A DNA stretch of 64,000 nt from Intestinimonas massiliensis (ex Afouda et al. 2020) (GCF_900626285.1 NZ_LR131147.1:500032-564031), one strand, 5' to 3'; positions 7,541-15,415 are shown, numbered from the stretch's first letter. Program-made: numbers and translations. Notes: generated by a model from the sequence alone, not told the origin.

Positions 7541-7831
7541 GAATTAATGGGAGAATCTGCGGAGAACCAAGGGAATTAATCCGAGTTTTTGTAGAGAACA
7601 AAGAATTAATCTGAATTTTTGCTGGTGTTTTCCTCAGAACTTCCGATTAAATGGACATACTGTTCTTTCCTCTCCACAGAAATTCCGATTAATTCAATCC
7701 ATCACCTTTTTCTTCCAGAATTAATCCGAGAATTTGCTGAGATCCCAGGGAATTAATCTGAGTTTCTGCTGAAATTCCCCGCAAAAACTCCGATTAATTC
7801 AAAAACTCTCTGCAAAAACTCCGATTAATTC
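7541..7831. repeat. Nine-copy array of 25-bp transposon-end-type repeats
   Basis: Nine copies of a 25-bp unit with core GAATTAATCNGAGTTTTTGC lie in 290 bp. Plus-oriented copies start at 7541, 7573, 7603, 7718 and 7750. Inverted copies lie at about 7630-7652, 7671-7695, 7776-7800 and 7807-7831. Such arrays of about 20-25 bp at the end of a Tn7-like element are the binding sites of TnsB. This one sits exactly where AT-rich transposon DNA meets the chromosomal tsf terminators. Tn7 itself has only three or four sites per end, all in one orientation, so the number and the mixed orientation are unusual. The terminal TGT/ACA could not be placed. Confidence 0.75.
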
Positions 7832-7949
7832 GATTTATCTTGAGTCTCCCTGATACTCTCCCTCTCAATCCTCGCCCACTTGTCCGCCCAATCCTGACCA
7901 TGTGAGCAATTCTTGAGAGCGGGAGCCTGAAACTCTAAAATACCCCGGA

Positions 7950-7997
7950 AAATAAAAAAATGGAGACCAAAAGGGGTTTCTTGATCCCTTTGTCTCC
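7950..7997 (-). terminator. Second terminator of the rpsB-tsf transcript
   Basis: On the minus strand, arms GGAGACAAAGGG and CCCTTTTGGTCTCC (7962-7997, with a two-base bulge) are followed by ATTTTTTTATTTT. It stands directly after another terminator, giving a tandem pair that isolates tsf from the mobile cluster. Confidence 0.8.
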
Positions 7998-8044
7998 AAA
8001 AAAATAAGGAGCCCAGGGCAATCATTACGATTACCTTGGACTCC
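7998..8044 (-). terminator. First terminator of the rpsB-tsf transcript
   Basis: On the minus strand a 16-bp stem with a five-base loop (8008-8044), containing two G-U pairs and one mismatch, is followed by TTATTTTTTT. It lies about 60 bases after the tsf stop. Confidence 0.8.
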
Positions 8045-8102
8045 TTGCGAGTCATTATTGAGTGGACAATGAGGCTATGATGCGGGGGGATGGCCTCAAC
8101 AA

Positions 8103-9017
8103 TTACTTGCCCAGCTGCTTGGCAATCTCCTCGGCAAAGTTCTCCTGCTTCTTCTCGATGCCCTCGCCCTTCTCAAAGCGAACAGCGCTCTTGAAGGTAA
8201 TGTTGCCGCCCAGAGCCTTGGCAGCGGAAGCGATATACTTCTCCACGGTCATGGAGTTGTCCTTCACAAACTCCTGCTGCAGCAGGCAGTTCTCCTTGTA
8301 GAACTTGCCCAGCTTGCCGGCCACGATGCCCTCCTTCACCTTGTCGGGCTTGGAAGCCATCTTGGGGTCGTTGGCCATCTGCACCAGCAGGATCTTCTTC
8401 TCCTCTTCCAGAGTGGCCTCATCCACCTGGCTCTTGTCCCAGAAACGGGGATTCAGAGCGGCGATCTGCATGGCCACATCCTTACCAACGGTCTCCACCT
8501 TGTCGGCGGACAGGTCGGTGTCCAGATTCACCAGCACGCCGATCTTGCCGCCGGCGTGGACATAGGGTACGGAGACGCCGTCGGTAAAGAAGGCGAAGCG
8601 GCGGACCTTGATGTTCTCGCCGATAACCAGCACCATCTCCTGCTGCTCCTCCAGCACGGTGCGGCCGTTGCCGTAGGGCAGAGCCATCAGAGCATCCAGG
8701 TCAGCGGGCTTGTTGGCGGCCACAACGGCGGCCACACCCTTGACGAAGTCCACGAACTTCTCGTTCTTGCCCACGAAGTCGGTCTCGGCATTGACCTCGA
8801 CCACCACGCCCACGCCGTCCACAACGGCGGCGTAAGCCATACCCTCGGCGGCGATGCGGCCGGCCTTCTTCTGGGAGGCAGCCAGGCCCTTCTCACGCAG
8901 GATCTCAACAGCCTTATCCATATTGCCCTCGGCCTCGGTGAGGGCCTTCTTGCAGTCCATCATGCCCACGCCGGTCATCTCGCGCAGGGCCTGTACGTCT
9001 TTCGCAGTGATTGCCAT
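8103..9017 (-). CDS. tsf: Translation elongation factor Ts
   Basis: A 304-aa EF-Ts, the cytoplasmic nucleotide exchange factor that releases GDP from EF-Tu. The N-terminal UBA-like domain (AKDVQALREMTGVGMMDCKK) and the TDFVGKNEKF motif that contacts EF-Tu are present, followed by the two-part core domain. GGAGG lies ten bases before the ATG at 9017; the GTG six bases upstream is less likely. It is the second gene after rpsB, as in most bacteria, with a strong hairpin between the two genes. Length is normal for the family. Confidence 0.97.
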   Translation of the reverse strand: MAITAKDVQALREMTGVGMMDCKKALTEAEGNMDKAVEILREKGLAASQKKAGRIAAEGMAYAAVVDGVGVVVEVNAETDFVGKNEKFVDFVKGVAAVVAANKPADLDALMALPYGNGRTVLEEQQEMVLVIGENIKVRRFAFFTDGVSVPYVHAGGKIGVLVNLDTDLSADKVETVGKDVAMQIAALNPRFWDKSQVDEATLEEEKKILLVQMANDPKMASKPDKVKEGIVAGKLGKFYKENCLLQQEFVKDNSMTVEKYIASAAKALGGNITFKSAVRFEKGEGIEKKQENFAEEIAKQLGK

Positions 9018-9049
9018 GATCACATTACCTCCATTTTAAAAATCAAAAA

Positions 9050-9079
9050 GGAGCGCCCGCCCGCGCGGGCGGGCGCTCC
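9050..9079 (-). terminator. Attenuator-like hairpin between rpsB and tsf
   Basis: A perfect 30-bp palindrome (15-bp arms, GC only except for the outer bases) is followed on the minus strand by TTTTTGATTTTT. It has the full form of an intrinsic terminator but lies inside the rpsB-tsf operon, so it should let only part of the transcripts through to tsf. Confidence 0.75.
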
Positions 9080-9095
9080 AAAGGTTCGATCCAGA

Positions 9096-9830
9096 TTACT
9101 GAGCGTCGGCCTCGGCTTCCTTCTCAGCAGAAGCCTCAACGGCATCCTGGCCCTGCTTGCCCTCCTGGATGGCGTTGGCCATCACGCCGGAGATCAGCTT
9201 GATGGCGCGGATGGCGTCATCGTTGCCGGGGATCACGTAGTCGATCTCGTCGGGGTCGCAGTTGGTGTCCACGATGGCCACGATGGGGATGTGCAGCTTG
9301 CGGGCCTCGTTAATGGCGTTGCGCTCCTTGCGGGGGTCAACCACGAACAGAGCGCCGGGGAGCTTCTTCATCTCCACAACGCCGCCCAGGTACTTCTCCA
9401 GCTTGGCGATCTCGCCCAAGTGCTTCATGACTTCCTTCTTGGGCAGCATGTCGAAGGTACCGTCCTCCTGCATCTTCTTCAGCTGGTTCAGACGGTCCAC
9501 ACGGCCGCGCATGGTCTTGAAGTTGGTGAGCATGCCGCCCAGCCAACGGGCGTTGACATAGTAGCCGCCGCAGCGGGTAGCCTCTTCCTTGATGGCCTCC
9601 TGAGCCTGCTTCTTGGTGCCCACGAACAGCAGGGTCTGGCCGGACTCGCCCAGAGAACGGACGAAGTTGTAGGCCTCCTCCAGCTTCTTCACGGTCTTCT
9701 GCAGGTCGATGATATAGATGCCGTTGCGCTCGGTGTAGATATAGGTGGCCATCTTGGGGTTCCAACGACGGGTCTGGTGACCGAAGTGGACGCCCGCCTC
9801 CAGAAGCTGCTTCATAGATACGACTGCCAT
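9096..9830 (-). CDS. rpsB: 30S ribosomal protein S2
   Basis: A 244-aa S2 protein of the small ribosomal subunit. Recognised by MKQLLEAGVHFGHQTRRWNP at the N-terminus, the IYIIDLQKTVKKLEEAY stretch, FVGTKKQAQ and the VDTNCDPDEIDYVIPGNDDA block. The start at 9830 follows GGAGGAAATGTTACT; longer in-frame starts upstream lack this and do not match the family. The acidic C-terminal tail (AVEASAEKEAEADAQ) is common. It heads the rpsB-tsf operon and has its own strong promoter. Confidence 0.97.
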   Translation of the reverse strand: MAVVSMKQLLEAGVHFGHQTRRWNPKMATYIYTERNGIYIIDLQKTVKKLEEAYNFVRSLGESGQTLLFVGTKKQAQEAIKEEATRCGGYYVNARWLGGMLTNFKTMRGRVDRLNQLKKMQEDGTFDMLPKKEVMKHLGEIAKLEKYLGGVVEMKKLPGALFVVDPRKERNAINEARKLHIPIVAIVDTNCDPDEIDYVIPGNDDAIRAIKLISGVMANAIQEGKQGQDAVEASAEKEAEADAQ

Positions 9831-9950
9831 AGTAACATTTCCTCCTTTATTTGTTGATTCCTCCATCCGGTTCATCCGAAGCCGGCCAACTGTCGTTTCC
9901 AGCAGCACCTGGCCCTCCGTCCGCGGATGTGCGTAATCACATGCCCTGGT

Positions 9951-9979
9951 ATAATACCACAGTCTTTCCCATTTTGCAA
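9951..9979 (-). promoter_or_regulatory. Promoter of rpsB-tsf
   Basis: TTGCAA and TATTAT on the minus strand are 17 bases apart, followed by a leader of about 115 bases before the rpsB start. The long leader leaves room for control by S2, but no known leader motif was recognised. Confidence 0.75.
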
Positions 9980-10000
9980 GGATTTTTTCGCTTTCCGCGC

Positions 10001-10028
10001 AAAAAAGGACCCGGATGACTCCGGGCCC
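10001..10028 (-). terminator. Terminator of the sigma/anti-sigma operon
   Basis: GGGCCCGGA and TCCGGGTCC arms with a four-base loop are followed by TTTTTT on the minus strand, just after the DUF4179 gene. Confidence 0.8.
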
Positions 10029-10042
10029 TTTTTCTGTGGCTG

Positions 10043-11164
10043 TCAGGACTCTTTCCAGACGGTGTTGACCTGGCTCCAGTAGGTATCGTTGACAAAGGAT
10101 TCCGGCTCAAAGTAGAAACCGCTGCAGTCCTCGTCCAGGACGATTTCTTTGATTTGGGACACATCAATGGGATAGGCCAGGGAGAGCCGGATATGGTCAG
10201 CGCGGCACTCGCTCTCATTAATTCCCTGTACGCTGACTGCCACCCGCTGGAACTCGGCCTCCACTTTAGTGCCGTCGGCCAGCTCCACCCACGCTTCCAA
10301 AGGACTGTATGGCTCTTCCGCCGCACCATAAACCTCGCTGTCCATGATAAGCAGGTCAAAGGTCACCGAAATAGGCGACAGGGTCAGATCGTCCACTACC
10401 ACAAAGACGTCGTCATCCAGCAGCGCCGCTCTCCTGCCCCGGAAGTCGTAGTGAGTAGTAGAGATCACGGGAATCACCAGTTCAAAATCCATTCCTTCCA
10501 GCACGGGCACACTCTCCATGCCTTCCGCCGCCAGCAGGCGGCAGAATCCATCCACCCGGCAGTAAGCTCCATTCTCCGGCAGGTTGTTCAAATCGCTGAT
10601 GCGAAGCACAAACTCCAGGCCTTCTGTCCAATAAGCAAAGCACCGGGCCGGAAACAGGAGCCCCCCCGTCGGGGCCGCCGGATCGGTACACGCCTGGTCG
10701 GTATAGAACTGCCCGCTCACCGCCTCTTTTTCCCAATCCGCCGTCAGAATGGGTTTTCTCCCCTCCAGCAAAGACAGGTCGGCCCCTTCCGGCGGGATAA
10801 ATTCCGCCAGAGCGTAAACCTGCTCCTGATCGGCCACCACTTCCTTGATGACAATGGCAGCCCCGGAGCCATTCAGGTCCTCAAATCTCAGGTTCACCTG
10901 CTCCGCCCCCAACTGCTCCCGCTGGGCTCCGCTGGTAATGCCGAACAGCTCCCGGAAGGCCGGGGATACCCCCGCCAGGGAAACCGCTCCCACCGCCCCG
11001 ATCAGCAGGCAGGCCGCCGCCACCGCCGCAATCAGCGCCCGGTAGGGCAGGCGCATTCTTCTCTTCTTCTGCTCCCCGCGGCCCGCCGTCAGCCGGTGGG
11101 CCAGAGTTTCCTTTTCCCCGGGGGTAAACCGCAGCTTTTCCAGTTCTTCACGATAGCCCGCCAT
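10043..11164 (-). CDS. DUF4179-type membrane anti-sigma factor candidate
   Basis: A 373-aa protein with a short cytoplasmic N-terminus, one membrane segment at about 43-66 (ALIAAVAAACLLIGAVGAVS) and a large extracellular part. It resembles the DUF4179 proteins that Firmicutes encode next to ECF sigma factors and which hold the sigma factor at the membrane. It overlaps the sigma factor gene by 17 bases, and GGAGG precedes the ATG. The outer part has paired beta-strand stretches (YDFRGRRAALLDDDVFVVVDDL) that could sense a signal. Family membership is judged by layout and context. Confidence 0.75.
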   Translation of the reverse strand: MAGYREELEKLRFTPGEKETLAHRLTAGRGEQKKRRMRLPYRALIAAVAAACLLIGAVGAVSLAGVSPAFRELFGITSGAQREQLGAEQVNLRFEDLNGSGAAIVIKEVVADQEQVYALAEFIPPEGADLSLLEGRKPILTADWEKEAVSGQFYTDQACTDPAAPTGGLLFPARCFAYWTEGLEFVLRISDLNNLPENGAYCRVDGFCRLLAAEGMESVPVLEGMDFELVIPVISTTHYDFRGRRAALLDDDVFVVVDDLTLSPISVTFDLLIMDSEVYGAAEEPYSPLEAWVELADGTKVEAEFQRVAVSVQGINESECRADHIRLSLAYPIDVSQIKEIVLDEDCSGFYFEPESFVNDTYWSQVNTVWKES

Positions 11165-11645
11165 AGCCCTGTCCCTCCAATTCTACCTTTAATTTCTGGC
11201 GGGCCCGGCTCATCCGGGCCCGCACCGCCTCCGGACGGAGGCCCAACATGTCCGCGATCTCGTTGGTGTCGTAGCCCATGTAATAGTAGAGTACCAGCAC
11301 CTCCCGGTACTTGGGGGGCAGGCGCTGGACCTCTTCCAGCACACCCCCCTGCTCCGGCTGGAAGGCGGTCTGTTCCGCCACCGTGTCCAGCCCCACCGTC
11401 CGGGTACGCCAGGGGCTGCGGCGGAGGTTCTTGCAGGCGTTCACCGTCACCCGCACCAGCCAGGCCCGCTCATGCTCCGGGCTGTCAAAGAGAACGCCGC
11501 AGTCCAGCCGCTTGAGCAGCACCTCCTGACACACGTCCTGGGCGTCGTGTACAGAGTTCAGAATGGAATAGGCCACCCGCAGCAGCTGGTCGGAATAGGT
11601 CTCCACCAGTCGTCGGGCCAACTGCTCATTTTCCCGGGTCTCCAT
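11148..11645 (-). CDS. ECF-type RNA polymerase sigma factor
   Basis: A 165-aa sigma-70 family factor with region 2 (YSDQLLRVAYSILNSVHDAQDVCQEVLLK, read in pieces) and region 4 (LPPKYREVLVLYYYMGYDTNEIADML then RPEAVRARMSRARQKL). It would direct RNA polymerase to a stress regulon under control of the overlapping anti-sigma gene. The start at 11645 follows a G-rich site (AAGGGGGCGAGG); a GTG 36 bases upstream is a less likely alternative. Its target promoters are not evident. Confidence 0.92.
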   Translation of the reverse strand: METRENEQLARRLVETYSDQLLRVAYSILNSVHDAQDVCQEVLLKRLDCGVLFDSPEHERAWLVRVTVNACKNLRRSPWRTRTVGLDTVAEQTAFQPEQGGVLEEVQRLPPKYREVLVLYYYMGYDTNEIADMLGLRPEAVRARMSRARQKLKVELEGQGYGGLS

Positions 11646-11715
11646 TGTCCTCGCCCCCTTCCCAGATTGGAACCTCTTCACTTTGAATACACCTGAGCAA
11701 GACCAAACGTGACAA

Positions 11716-11746
11716 GAAATGCCTGCGGATTTTCCGCAGGCATTTC
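11716..11746. terminator. Hairpin between the SGNH gene and the sigma operon
   Basis: A perfect 14-bp stem (GAAATGCCTGCGGA and its complement) with a three-base loop lies seven bases after the end of the SGNH gene. The T tract is weak in both directions, but the position fits termination of the minus-strand acylation operon. Confidence 0.6.
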
Positions 11747-11752
11747 GCTTTA

Positions 11753-12772
11753 TTATTCCTGAATCCGGGCCTGCCAGTAGGCGGCGGATGTCTTCCAGGC
11801 GGCGGCGTTCTCTCTGGTCTGGGCCCGGGGAATCAGCCCCACCTGCTCTGTCAGAAACCGACCCAGCCAGGCGGAAAAAATGGCCGCACCGTCCTGGTTC
11901 AGGTGGCTGCCGTCGTAGAGATGCCGATCAGGCACCAATCCGATCTCTTCAAAGCTGTCCGTCCAGTTGTACACCAGCACATCGCTGTCCAGCGACAGGA
12001 TGTCCGCTATGTTGCAGGCGTATTGCTCATCTGTGCAGCGGTTATAGGTCGGATTAAAGGTGACAATGGGCCGGGCTCCATGCTCCCGGCACAGGGCCAG
12101 GATCTTGCCCAGCCAGGCCAGATTGGCGGCATAATCCTCTGCCGATACCGTCCGGCCGTCTTCGGTGGGAACCTCCCCCACCCCCTCCAGTACCTGATCA
12201 ATCGGGGTATAGCCCTTGTAGTCACCCCGCGCGGCTGGCTGGACCGCCCGCTCCAGATCGCTCCATTCCAACTCCCGCCAACGGCTGTGGTACAGGGATA
12301 AATCGAAGAGAAGCCCGGCACGCAGCTCCGGCTCGGAGGCGGTAAAGATGGCCCCAAGCTTGTTGAGGGAAAAAGGCATCTGGCTTACGTTCTGCTGGGT
12401 GTAGTTCTGGTACTGCTTGAAGTACAGCGAGGTCCCCTCCAGAACCACGGCGGAGGGCGACTGGGTGCGGAAAATCTCCTTCAGATACCAGTAGGTGATG
12501 GACAGGGGCTGCTCCCCTCCCGCCATCACGTAGCCCGTCAGGCAGGAGGCGTCGTACACCAGGGAAGGGTTGAAATCGCAGTAGGCAAAGGAACTGCCCA
12601 GATAGATCACATCCAGGCTGTCCTCCGGCTCCCCCCGAAAGGCCCGCCAGGTGGCGCCGTAGCTCGTCTGGGCGGGACGCAGCACGTCGGAGATAAAGTT
12701 GACCGACAGCCCTGTCAGCAGCAGGAAGATCAGGGCAAACAGCAGCTCCCGCCGTTTTCTTCTCGGTCTCAT
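11753..12772 (-). CDS. AlgJ/AlgX-like SGNH acetyltransferase partner
   Basis: A 339-aa protein with one N-terminal membrane anchor (LLFALIFLLLTGLSVNFI) and an SGNH-hydrolase-like domain facing outside. The catalytic Ser block reads VIYLGSSFAYCDFNP and the Asp/His block YDGSHLNQDGAAIFS. Together with the MBOAT protein encoded 12 bases upstream it would move acyl groups, usually acetyl, to a cell-surface polymer, as AlgI/AlgJ do for alginate or PatA/PatB for peptidoglycan. The polymer is unknown. GGAGG stands before the ATG. Confident for the fold, less for the acceptor. Confidence 0.8.
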   Translation of the reverse strand: MRPRRKRRELLFALIFLLLTGLSVNFISDVLRPAQTSYGATWRAFRGEPEDSLDVIYLGSSFAYCDFNPSLVYDASCLTGYVMAGGEQPLSITYWYLKEIFRTQSPSAVVLEGTSLYFKQYQNYTQQNVSQMPFSLNKLGAIFTASEPELRAGLLFDLSLYHSRWRELEWSDLERAVQPAARGDYKGYTPIDQVLEGVGEVPTEDGRTVSAEDYAANLAWLGKILALCREHGARPIVTFNPTYNRCTDEQYACNIADILSLDSDVLVYNWTDSFEEIGLVPDRHLYDGSHLNQDGAAIFSAWLGRFLTEQVGLIPRAQTRENAAAWKTSAAYWQARIQE

Positions 12773-12784
12773 GCCCTGTTCCTC

Positions 12785-14227
12785 CTAAAACTGGAATCCA
12801 TAGAGAAAGTCCTGAGCGGCATAGCCGGAACCATAACTGCCGAAGATCAGGCAGCTGAACAGCAGCGCCCACACCACGCACCAGCGGACCAGCCGGGGCA
12901 GGTTCAGGTAGTCCGCCGGCAGGTCCCGTTTCCGGCTCAGCAGGTCCACCAGCAGCAGGAGCAGCAGGCCGCCCGCCGCGATCAGCAACTCCCAGCGGTC
13001 CAGTCCCATGCTCAGGCCCACCCATGCGGGGCCGCGGAACATGCCGTTCAGCACCGCCCAGGCATTGGAGAGAGAGCTGGCCTTGAAAAAGATCCAGGCC
13101 GCCGTTATCAGGATAAAGGTAATCAGGGTCTGGACCCCGCGGCGCAGAGCACCATCCGGCTCCAATCCCGCACGGCTCCAGAGTTTGTCCCGCACAGGGG
13201 CGGTGATCTGACCCACCACCTGATACAGGCCGTTGAGCAGTCCCCACACCACATAGGTCAATGCCGCTCCATGCCACAGGCCGCTGACGGTAAAGACGAT
13301 CAGGATATTCAGATACTTCCGGGCCTTTCCCCGGCGGGAACCGCCCAGAGGAATATACAGGTAGTCCCGGAACCAGGAGGTCAGGGACATGTGCCACCGG
13401 CGCCAGAAGTCCGCCACAGAGCGTGCAAAGTAGGGGGTGCGGAAGTTCTCCCGCAGGGTAAAGCCCATGCTGTCCGCCACGCCCAGCGCCATATGGGTGT
13501 AGGCGGAAAAATCACAGTAGATCTGGAATGCAAAGGCCACCGCCGCCCCTATGATCTGAAGAACACCGTAGGATTCCGGCGCGCCGAACACCGTGTTCAC
13601 CAGCACAGCCAGCCGGTCGGCCAGCACCATCTTCAGAAAGGCGCCCCACAGAAAGCGCACCAGTCCCCGGCGGAACCGGTCATAGTCAAAGGGGTGGGGA
13701 CGGGTAAACTGTGGGATCAGCTCCTCCGCCCGTCCGATGGGGCCGGACACCACCTGGGGAAAGAAGGAGAGAAACAGGGCATGAATCAAGAAGCTGTGTG
13801 TGGCCGGTACCTTACCCCGCCATACATCCAGCACATAGCCCATGGCCTGAAAGAGGTAAAAGGAAATGCCCACCGGCAGCACCAGCTCCAGCACCGGAGC
13901 CTGCCAGCTCACCCCTATCCCGTTCAGCACCTGGGCGGCCAGGGTCAGGGCAAAGTTGACATACTTGAACAGGAACAGCAGTACGATCCCGCCCAGCATG
14001 CTGAGGCTCAGCACCCACTTTTCGTGTCGGTACTCCAGAGCCAGTCCCACCCCATAGGAAACCAGGATCACAAGGAGCAGCAGACTCAGATAGACCGGCT
14101 TGGCGCACAGATAGAAGAACCAACTGGCCAGCAGCAGCCACCCGTTTTTCAGCCGCCGGGGCAGCAGGAAATAGAGCAGTGCTGTAATGGGGAAAAAGCA
14201 GAAGAACGGAAGAGAGAGAAAGTTCAA
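12785..14227 (-). CDS. MBOAT-family membrane O-acyltransferase (AlgI/DltB-like)
   Basis: A 480-aa protein with about ten or more membrane segments. It shows PVGISFYLFQAMGYVLDVW, SFFPQVVSGPIGRA, FWRRWHMSLTSWFRDYLYIP and the catalytic SGLWHGAALTYVVWG stretch with the conserved His. Such proteins carry activated acyl groups through the membrane and give them to an outer acceptor, here the SGNH partner. The start is TTG, supported by GGGAGG six bases upstream. No D-alanine ligase (dltA) or carrier is nearby, so O-acetylation rather than D-alanylation is more likely. Confidence 0.92.
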   Translation of the reverse strand: MNFLSLPFFCFFPITALLYFLLPRRLKNGWLLLASWFFYLCAKPVYLSLLLLVILVSYGVGLALEYRHEKWVLSLSMLGGIVLLFLFKYVNFALTLAAQVLNGIGVSWQAPVLELVLPVGISFYLFQAMGYVLDVWRGKVPATHSFLIHALFLSFFPQVVSGPIGRAEELIPQFTRPHPFDYDRFRRGLVRFLWGAFLKMVLADRLAVLVNTVFGAPESYGVLQIIGAAVAFAFQIYCDFSAYTHMALGVADSMGFTLRENFRTPYFARSVADFWRRWHMSLTSWFRDYLYIPLGGSRRGKARKYLNILIVFTVSGLWHGAALTYVVWGLLNGLYQVVGQITAPVRDKLWSRAGLEPDGALRRGVQTLITFILITAAWIFFKASSLSNAWAVLNGMFRGPAWVGLSMGLDRWELLIAAGGLLLLLLVDLLSRKRDLPADYLNLPRLVRWCVVWALLFSCLIFGSYGSGYAAQDFLYGFQF

Positions 14228-14263
14228 ACGCCGCCTCCCTCTCTGTTATCAGAACGCCCCATA

Positions 14264-15220
14264 TCAGCTGTTCTGCATCTGGGCACTCATGGCCTGATCG
14301 AAGTGCTCATTGATCTGCTTGGTGAACTCCAGGGCGGCGTTGTAGCCCATCTTCTTGTGGCGGTTGTTCATGGCGGCCACCTCGATGATAACAGCCAGAT
14401 TCCGGCCAGGCTTTACAGGCACTGTAAGGGAAGGAACCTTCACATCCAAAATCGTGGTGTACAGGTTCTCCAGACCCAGCCGGTCGTACATGGCCCCGTC
14501 CTTCCACTGCTCCAGGCTGATGACCATGTCGATCTCCGCCTCTTCCTTGACGGCGCTCATACCGAACAGGCGGCGCACGTCGATGACGCCGATGCCCCGC
14601 AGCTCGATATAGTGGCGGATCAGCTCGGGGGCGGTACCCACCAGGCCGCCGGTAACGGTCTGCTTGATCTCCACCGCGTCGTCGGCGATGAGCCGGTGGC
14701 CGCGCTTCACCAGCTCGATGGCAGTCTCGCTCTTGCCCACGCCGGACTCGCCCAGCAGCAGCACGCCTTCGCCGTACACCTCCACCAGCACGCCGTGGCG
14801 GGTGATGCGGGGGGCCAAATAGGACTTCAGAGAGGCAATGATGGTGCTCATCAGCACACTGGTGGTATCCTGACTGCGGAGCACCGTGCGGTCGTACTTC
14901 TCCGCCATCTCCATGCACTCGGGGAAGGGATCGATGCCCCGGGAGATGATGAGGGCGGGGATATCCTGGCTGAGCAGCTGCTCAAAGCTGGCCCGCCGCT
15001 GGTCCGCCGTCAGGCCCTCCAGATAGGTGGTCTCTACCCTGCCGATCACCTGGAGCCGCTTGGGATCGAAGTAGTCGAAAAATCCGGTGAGCTGCAAACC
15101 GGGACGATTCACATCCTCGGTGCGGATGGGCACATCCTCATAGCCCGCCGCCCCTCGCAGCACCTCCAGCTTGAACTGCTTGATCAGTTCCCCCAGTTTG
15201 ACGCTGTACAGACTTTCCAT
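14264..15220 (-). CDS. hprK: HPr kinase/phosphorylase
   Basis: A 318-aa HprK, which phosphorylates HPr on Ser46 and removes the phosphate again, setting carbon catabolite repression in Firmicutes. The P-loop LLGESGVGKSETAIEL, the HRLIADDAVEIK block and the signature ELRGIGVIDVRRLFG are all there. The start at 15220 has GAGGAGG eight bases upstream. Length is normal (about 310). Upstream lies a clear promoter and, opposite, the BlaI regulator gene, whose first operator is close to this promoter. Confidence 0.95.
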   Translation of the reverse strand: MESLYSVKLGELIKQFKLEVLRGAAGYEDVPIRTEDVNRPGLQLTGFFDYFDPKRLQVIGRVETTYLEGLTADQRRASFEQLLSQDIPALIISRGIDPFPECMEMAEKYDRTVLRSQDTTSVLMSTIIASLKSYLAPRITRHGVLVEVYGEGVLLLGESGVGKSETAIELVKRGHRLIADDAVEIKQTVTGGLVGTAPELIRHYIELRGIGVIDVRRLFGMSAVKEEAEIDMVISLEQWKDGAMYDRLGLENLYTTILDVKVPSLTVPVKPGRNLAVIIEVAAMNNRHKKMGYNAALEFTKQINEHFDQAMSAQMQNS

Positions 15221-15285
15221 GACCGATTCCTCCTCAATCGATGTCCGGACACGCCGGTTCACCTGAATTTTCTCCTTATGGCGGC

Positions 15286-15315
15286 ATTATACCATTTCTT
15301 TCCCCCCAAATGCAA
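15286..15315 (-). promoter_or_regulatory. Promoter of hprK
   Basis: On the minus strand TTGCAT and TATAAT are 18 bases apart. The first BlaI-type site (15340-15351) lies 25 bases upstream of the -35. Confidence 0.7.
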
Positions 15316-15339
15316 CCAGTCAGAAAAAGCCCCTTTCTT

Positions 15340-15401
15340 CTACAAATATAGTTGATGCTTTTCTTCTATTGTTGTAGAATATAATTGTACTACAAATATA
15401 G
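15340..15401. promoter_or_regulatory. BlaI-type operators and -10 box upstream of the regulator gene
   Basis: CTACAAATATAG occurs exactly twice (15340-15351 and 15390-15401), and a related imperfect palindrome TTCTATTGTTGTAGAA lies between (15364-15379), just before the -10 box TATAAT (15380-15385). BlaI/MecI repressors bind TACA/TGTA-containing dyads, so this is very likely the autoregulated control region of the blaI-like gene. Confidence 0.7.
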
Positions 15402-15415
15402 AAGGAGGGGTCCCC

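Larger units (their letters stand above)
7516..8102. other. Gene-free stretch at the transposon/chromosome junction
   Basis: Besides the repeat array (7541-7831), this stretch holds about 130 bases without clear features (7832-7960) and two intrinsic terminators of the tsf transcript (7950-8044). The element boundary probably lies between the last repeat and the terminators. A short minus-strand frame across 7825-8055 runs through both hairpins and is not accepted as a gene. Confidence 0.5.

Noticed and set aside
7541..7831. CRISPR array as explanation for the repeats
   Set aside because: Copies are in both orientations, spacers vary from 5 to 40 bases and no Cas gene is near; a transposon end array fits better.
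1..7831. CRISPR-associated transposon (CAST)
   Set aside because: No Cas12k, Cascade gene, repeat-spacer array or guide-like RNA is visible; it cannot be excluded for the part left of the window.
7825..8055. A 76-codon minus-strand frame downstream of tsf
   Set aside because: It runs through two intrinsic terminators and has no ribosome binding site or recognisable composition; the sequence is explained by the hairpins.
12222..13397. A 391-codon minus-strand frame in another frame across the MBOAT/SGNH genes
   Set aside because: Same strand but different frame from two well supported genes, very rich in Gly, Pro and Ala.
13271..15355. A 694-codon plus-strand frame opposite the MBOAT and hprK genes
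   Set aside because: Shadow of two known genes; no ribosome binding site.
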